Positions 61,690 through 64,000 of a DNA stretch of 64,000 nucleotides are shown piece by piece; the first letter of the stretch is position 1, and each line of letters starts with the position of its first letter. The notes below the pieces were generated by a model. It saw nothing but the letters and a program-made list of their open reading frames with translations. It was not told the DNA's origin and searched no databases. The DNA comes from Lumnitzera littorea (taxonomy: Eukaryota > Streptophyta > Magnoliopsida > Myrtales > Combretaceae). A program made the position numbers and the translations under genes. Where the stretch lies: NCBI GenBank assembly GCA_024138015.1, contig JAMXBB010000010.1:48900440-48964439 (forward strand), given 5' to 3'.

Positions 61690-61960
61690 AACAAATGTAT
61701 TTTCTTTTTCAAATAATGTGAAAGGGAACTCCAAAATCTACAAAATAATAAAAATTACCATCTTGCTGGTTATTTGTCAGTTCTATTTCTCTGCATCTGT
61801 ATGCCATGCATTTTCACATTCCTGTTTTTCATTCGTTTCATTTGAAAAAAATATTCACGTGCTAACTTATTGAGAAGTGATCTTAAATCAAGTTGCCAAG
61901 ATAGCTCCCAAACATCAAACCTTTTAGAGAAGTCCTATCAAAAGCCCCTCACAAACTAAA
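61690..61960 (+). other. Spacer between ORF1 and gag of element E
   Basis: A short pyrimidine-rich non-coding spacer, with ttgctggttatttgtcag and gcatctgtatgccatgcat. A splice acceptor for gag expression is possible but not shown. Confidence 0.4.
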
Positions 61961-64000
61961 ATGGCCAATCAAAGAAAAGACAACATCAACACCAACAACA
62001 ACAGTATCAACCTCGAAATTGTTGATCCCACCGATCTAAGGCTCTACTCTCTAGAACGAACATTAGGGAAGATTGCTAATCAATTGAGCTTCCTTGCTAA
62101 TGACATTTCCTTACTTAGGTCCATAGCTCCATTAAATGAAGAAAACTCAAAAGCTCGATATGGAAAGAATGTTGAAGCCCTACCTCGTAAAGCAGAAGAA
62201 GTATACCCTAAAGTTAACCAGACTTTTAAATCTTTTGAGATAGAAGAGGTCTATCCAAAGGTCAACCTAGCTTTCAAGCCAAACACTTACTCATTTCCAA
62301 TCAACCTAAAGCCTAAAGCTTATTAGGACAGATTAAAAGAGCTTAAGAGGCAATTGGCCCTACAAATCTTTGAGAAAATGAAAATGCTCAAAGGGTACAA
62401 TGGTTTCAACAAGGCTGGTATAACAAACTTCCCTACTTACGACTATGGAAGCTTCCTAGAGAAATTCAAAGTACCTGACTTTGAGACGTACAATGGAACT
62501 TGCTGCCCTAAATTACACTCTAAGTTATATATATGAAAGATGGGAAAATATGTGCAATATGACCAACTTATGGTCCAAACTTTTCAGGACAGCCTAACTA
62601 GCCCTACTTTAACCTAGTACACCCAATTGGATTTGAATCAGGTAAACACATAGGAGAAGTTAGCTAAGGCATTTTATGAGCAATATAAGTTCAATGTTGA
62701 AGTGGCACCGATCATGATAGACTTGGTTACCCTGTGAAAGAAGAACAATGAGTCATTTAAGGAGTATGCCTAGAGGTAGAGATCCTAAGCCACACGAGTG
62801 TCTATCTCCATAACTGAAAAAGAGCTTACTTCATCTTTTATTAATAATCTTAAATGGCCTTACTTTTCTCATCTGATTGGGCAAGCCTCCTTTAGTTTCG
62901 CAGAGGTGGTGGTAGCAGGATGCTGGATTGAAAATGCTATCACTTTCGGTAAATTACAAGAGCCATTAGATAAAAGACCACCTTCTGTAAAGCTTACTAC
63001 TAGCAAGACTAATGAAGCAATTGTTGGCATGATGAATTCAAACACCAAGCCCAATACCCGAGTCTCCTTCAAAACAAATCCTCCACCAATGCAACAACAA
63101 TTTCAAAGTCAACTACAAGTCAATAGGGTTCCGAGATAGTTCACCAAGATACTAGTTCCTTTCAACTAGTTCCTTGAAAGATTAAGAAAAGATAATCTAA
63201 TTCATTTTGAGCCTCCTAGTGAAAGATATAGGCCAAAGGTTTTTTATCTTAAAGCCAAATGTCAATTTCATTTAGGGTAAGTAGGCCATTTAATCGACTT
63301 ATGCTGGAGATTAAGGAATAAAATTCAAGACTTAATTAACGAAGGCATAGTCCAGCTAAACTTTATAGAGGCTCCTACTACAAACATCAACAACAACCCC
63401 TTACTTAACCACGGGCCCATCATTAACATGATATTTGATGACTCAGATCCCACTAATTCATAATCAATTCAAATCGAGAACCTAAGGTCTATAAATTCTA
63501 CAAACAAGAGGAAAAGCAAATTCCAAAGACTAAAAGGTACACCTTCCATGTACCTATAGCCCTTAAAAGTTATAAAACTGCCCCTCTCAATTACCAGGCA
63601 ATAAATCAAGGGTAATCGAGTTCACTTGTAAGGGGAATTACTTGTTTTGGTAGAATTTATAACCCAAATGAAGACCTAAAAAAGAAAACCGTACTAGAAA
63701 GCCCAAACAATGAATCAATTGAATATGAGGAAGGATTGTCTACCTTCACCAAAATAATCAAGTATAAGATAATGGATCAGTTCGCTAAGACTCCAGTACA
63801 AATATCTCTTATAAGTCTATTAATGGTATCGAAACCTCATCGGTAAGCTTTATTCAGAACTCTAAGAGAAGTCAAAGTCCTTCGCGATATACCAGCCAAA
63901 AGAATGGGATCTATCACCAACTCTATATTCACTATAGATGAGATTCTTTCTCTATCGAAGAACTAGGCAAACAAGGTAATCAATACACTAAGCCTCTCTT
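61961..64000 (+). pseudogene. Element E gag and start of the protease region (runs off the window)
   Basis: Starts at ATG 61,961 (MANQRKDNINTN). The Tat/Ogre capsid region is clear: KFKVPDFETYNGTCCPKLH, stop, KMGKYVQYDQLMVQTFQDSL, KLAKAFYEQYKFNVEVAP, KNNESFKEYA, ITEKELTSSFINNLKWPYFSHLIGQA. The zinc-binding stretch near 63,255-63,320 reads CQFHLG, stop, VGHLIDLCWRLRNKIQDLI (C..H...GH....C form). One frame holds to about 63,480, then a frame change leads to CFGRIYNPNEDL, FAKTPVQISLISLLMVSKPHR and FTIDEILSL, the segment that precedes the protease in this lineage. About ten stops, mostly at Trp and Gln codons. The antisense frame at 62,869-63,072 is a shadow. Confidence 0.85.

Noticed and set aside
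1..64000. CRISPR arrays, operons, ribosome binding sites, rRNA genes
   Set aside because: None seen; the content is plant nuclear transposon DNA.

Overview
This window comes from the nuclear genome of a flowering plant. It looks like old, silenced, transposon-packed DNA, probably pericentromeric or intergenic heterochromatin. The sequence is AT-rich and I see no intact host gene. Every recognisable long coding region belongs to a decayed LTR retrotransposon or to a gene fragment carried by one. Most stop codons inside these frames are explained by C-to-T change on one strand or the other (Gln, Arg and Trp codons turned into stops), as expected for long cytosine methylation. The species cannot be named from what is here.

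Layout. Four LTR families recur and are called A, B, C and D here; a fifth element is E. (1) 1-3,720: the 3' part of a B LTR, a minus-strand C LTR ending at 3,095, and a minus-strand A relic. (2) 4,319-8,753: a Mutator-like MITE with long inverted arms and a 9-bp near-perfect target duplication, split by a 3,555-bp solo A LTR with a perfect 5-bp duplication. (3) 8,938-9,551: a D-like LTR relic. (4) 10,509-17,052 and 54,080-56,084: one chromovirus-type Ty3/gypsy element (G). It has a B-type 5' LTR, a PBS, an unexplained 249-codon leader frame, gag with zinc knuckles, protease and RT. Its RT is cut at 17,052 and resumes in frame at 54,080.

(5) Between those points lies a 37-kb nest. An A-family element was inserted there (5' LTR from 17,053, PPT at 46,791, 3' LTR 46,805-54,079). 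Inside it are C-type LTR material, two minus-strand solo B LTRs (20,869-24,253 and 41,205-44,575) and a nearly complete Tat-lineage element D (25,493-39,394). The A 3' LTR itself holds another solo B LTR (50,165-53,948). The three solo B insertions each have perfect 5-bp duplications.

(6) Element D is the richest part. It has two LTRs, PBS, gag, protease, RNase H, a second archaeal-type RNase H and integrase, but it lacks the RT catalytic core. Between integrase and the 3' LTR it carries, antisense, a three-exon plant mobile domain gene whose exons total exactly 960 codons in one frame, a fragment of a UPL1/UPL2-type HECT ubiquitin ligase gene, an unidentified exon-like piece, and a roughly 1-kb degenerate TCATGTT-rich repeat.

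(7) 56,085-57,111 is a truncated minus-strand B LTR. 57,112-64,000 is the 5' part of an Ogre/Tat element E: LTR with an internal tRNA-like segment, PBS, a 523-codon ORF1 frame and gag running off the window.

How the parts relate. The elements do not form a pathway. The window is a stratigraphy: G is outermost, A landed in G, C and D landed in or near A, and solo B LTRs landed in several layers. The most interesting biological content is the antisense, intron-bearing PMD gene and captured host gene pieces in D, the leader frame of G and ORF1 of E.
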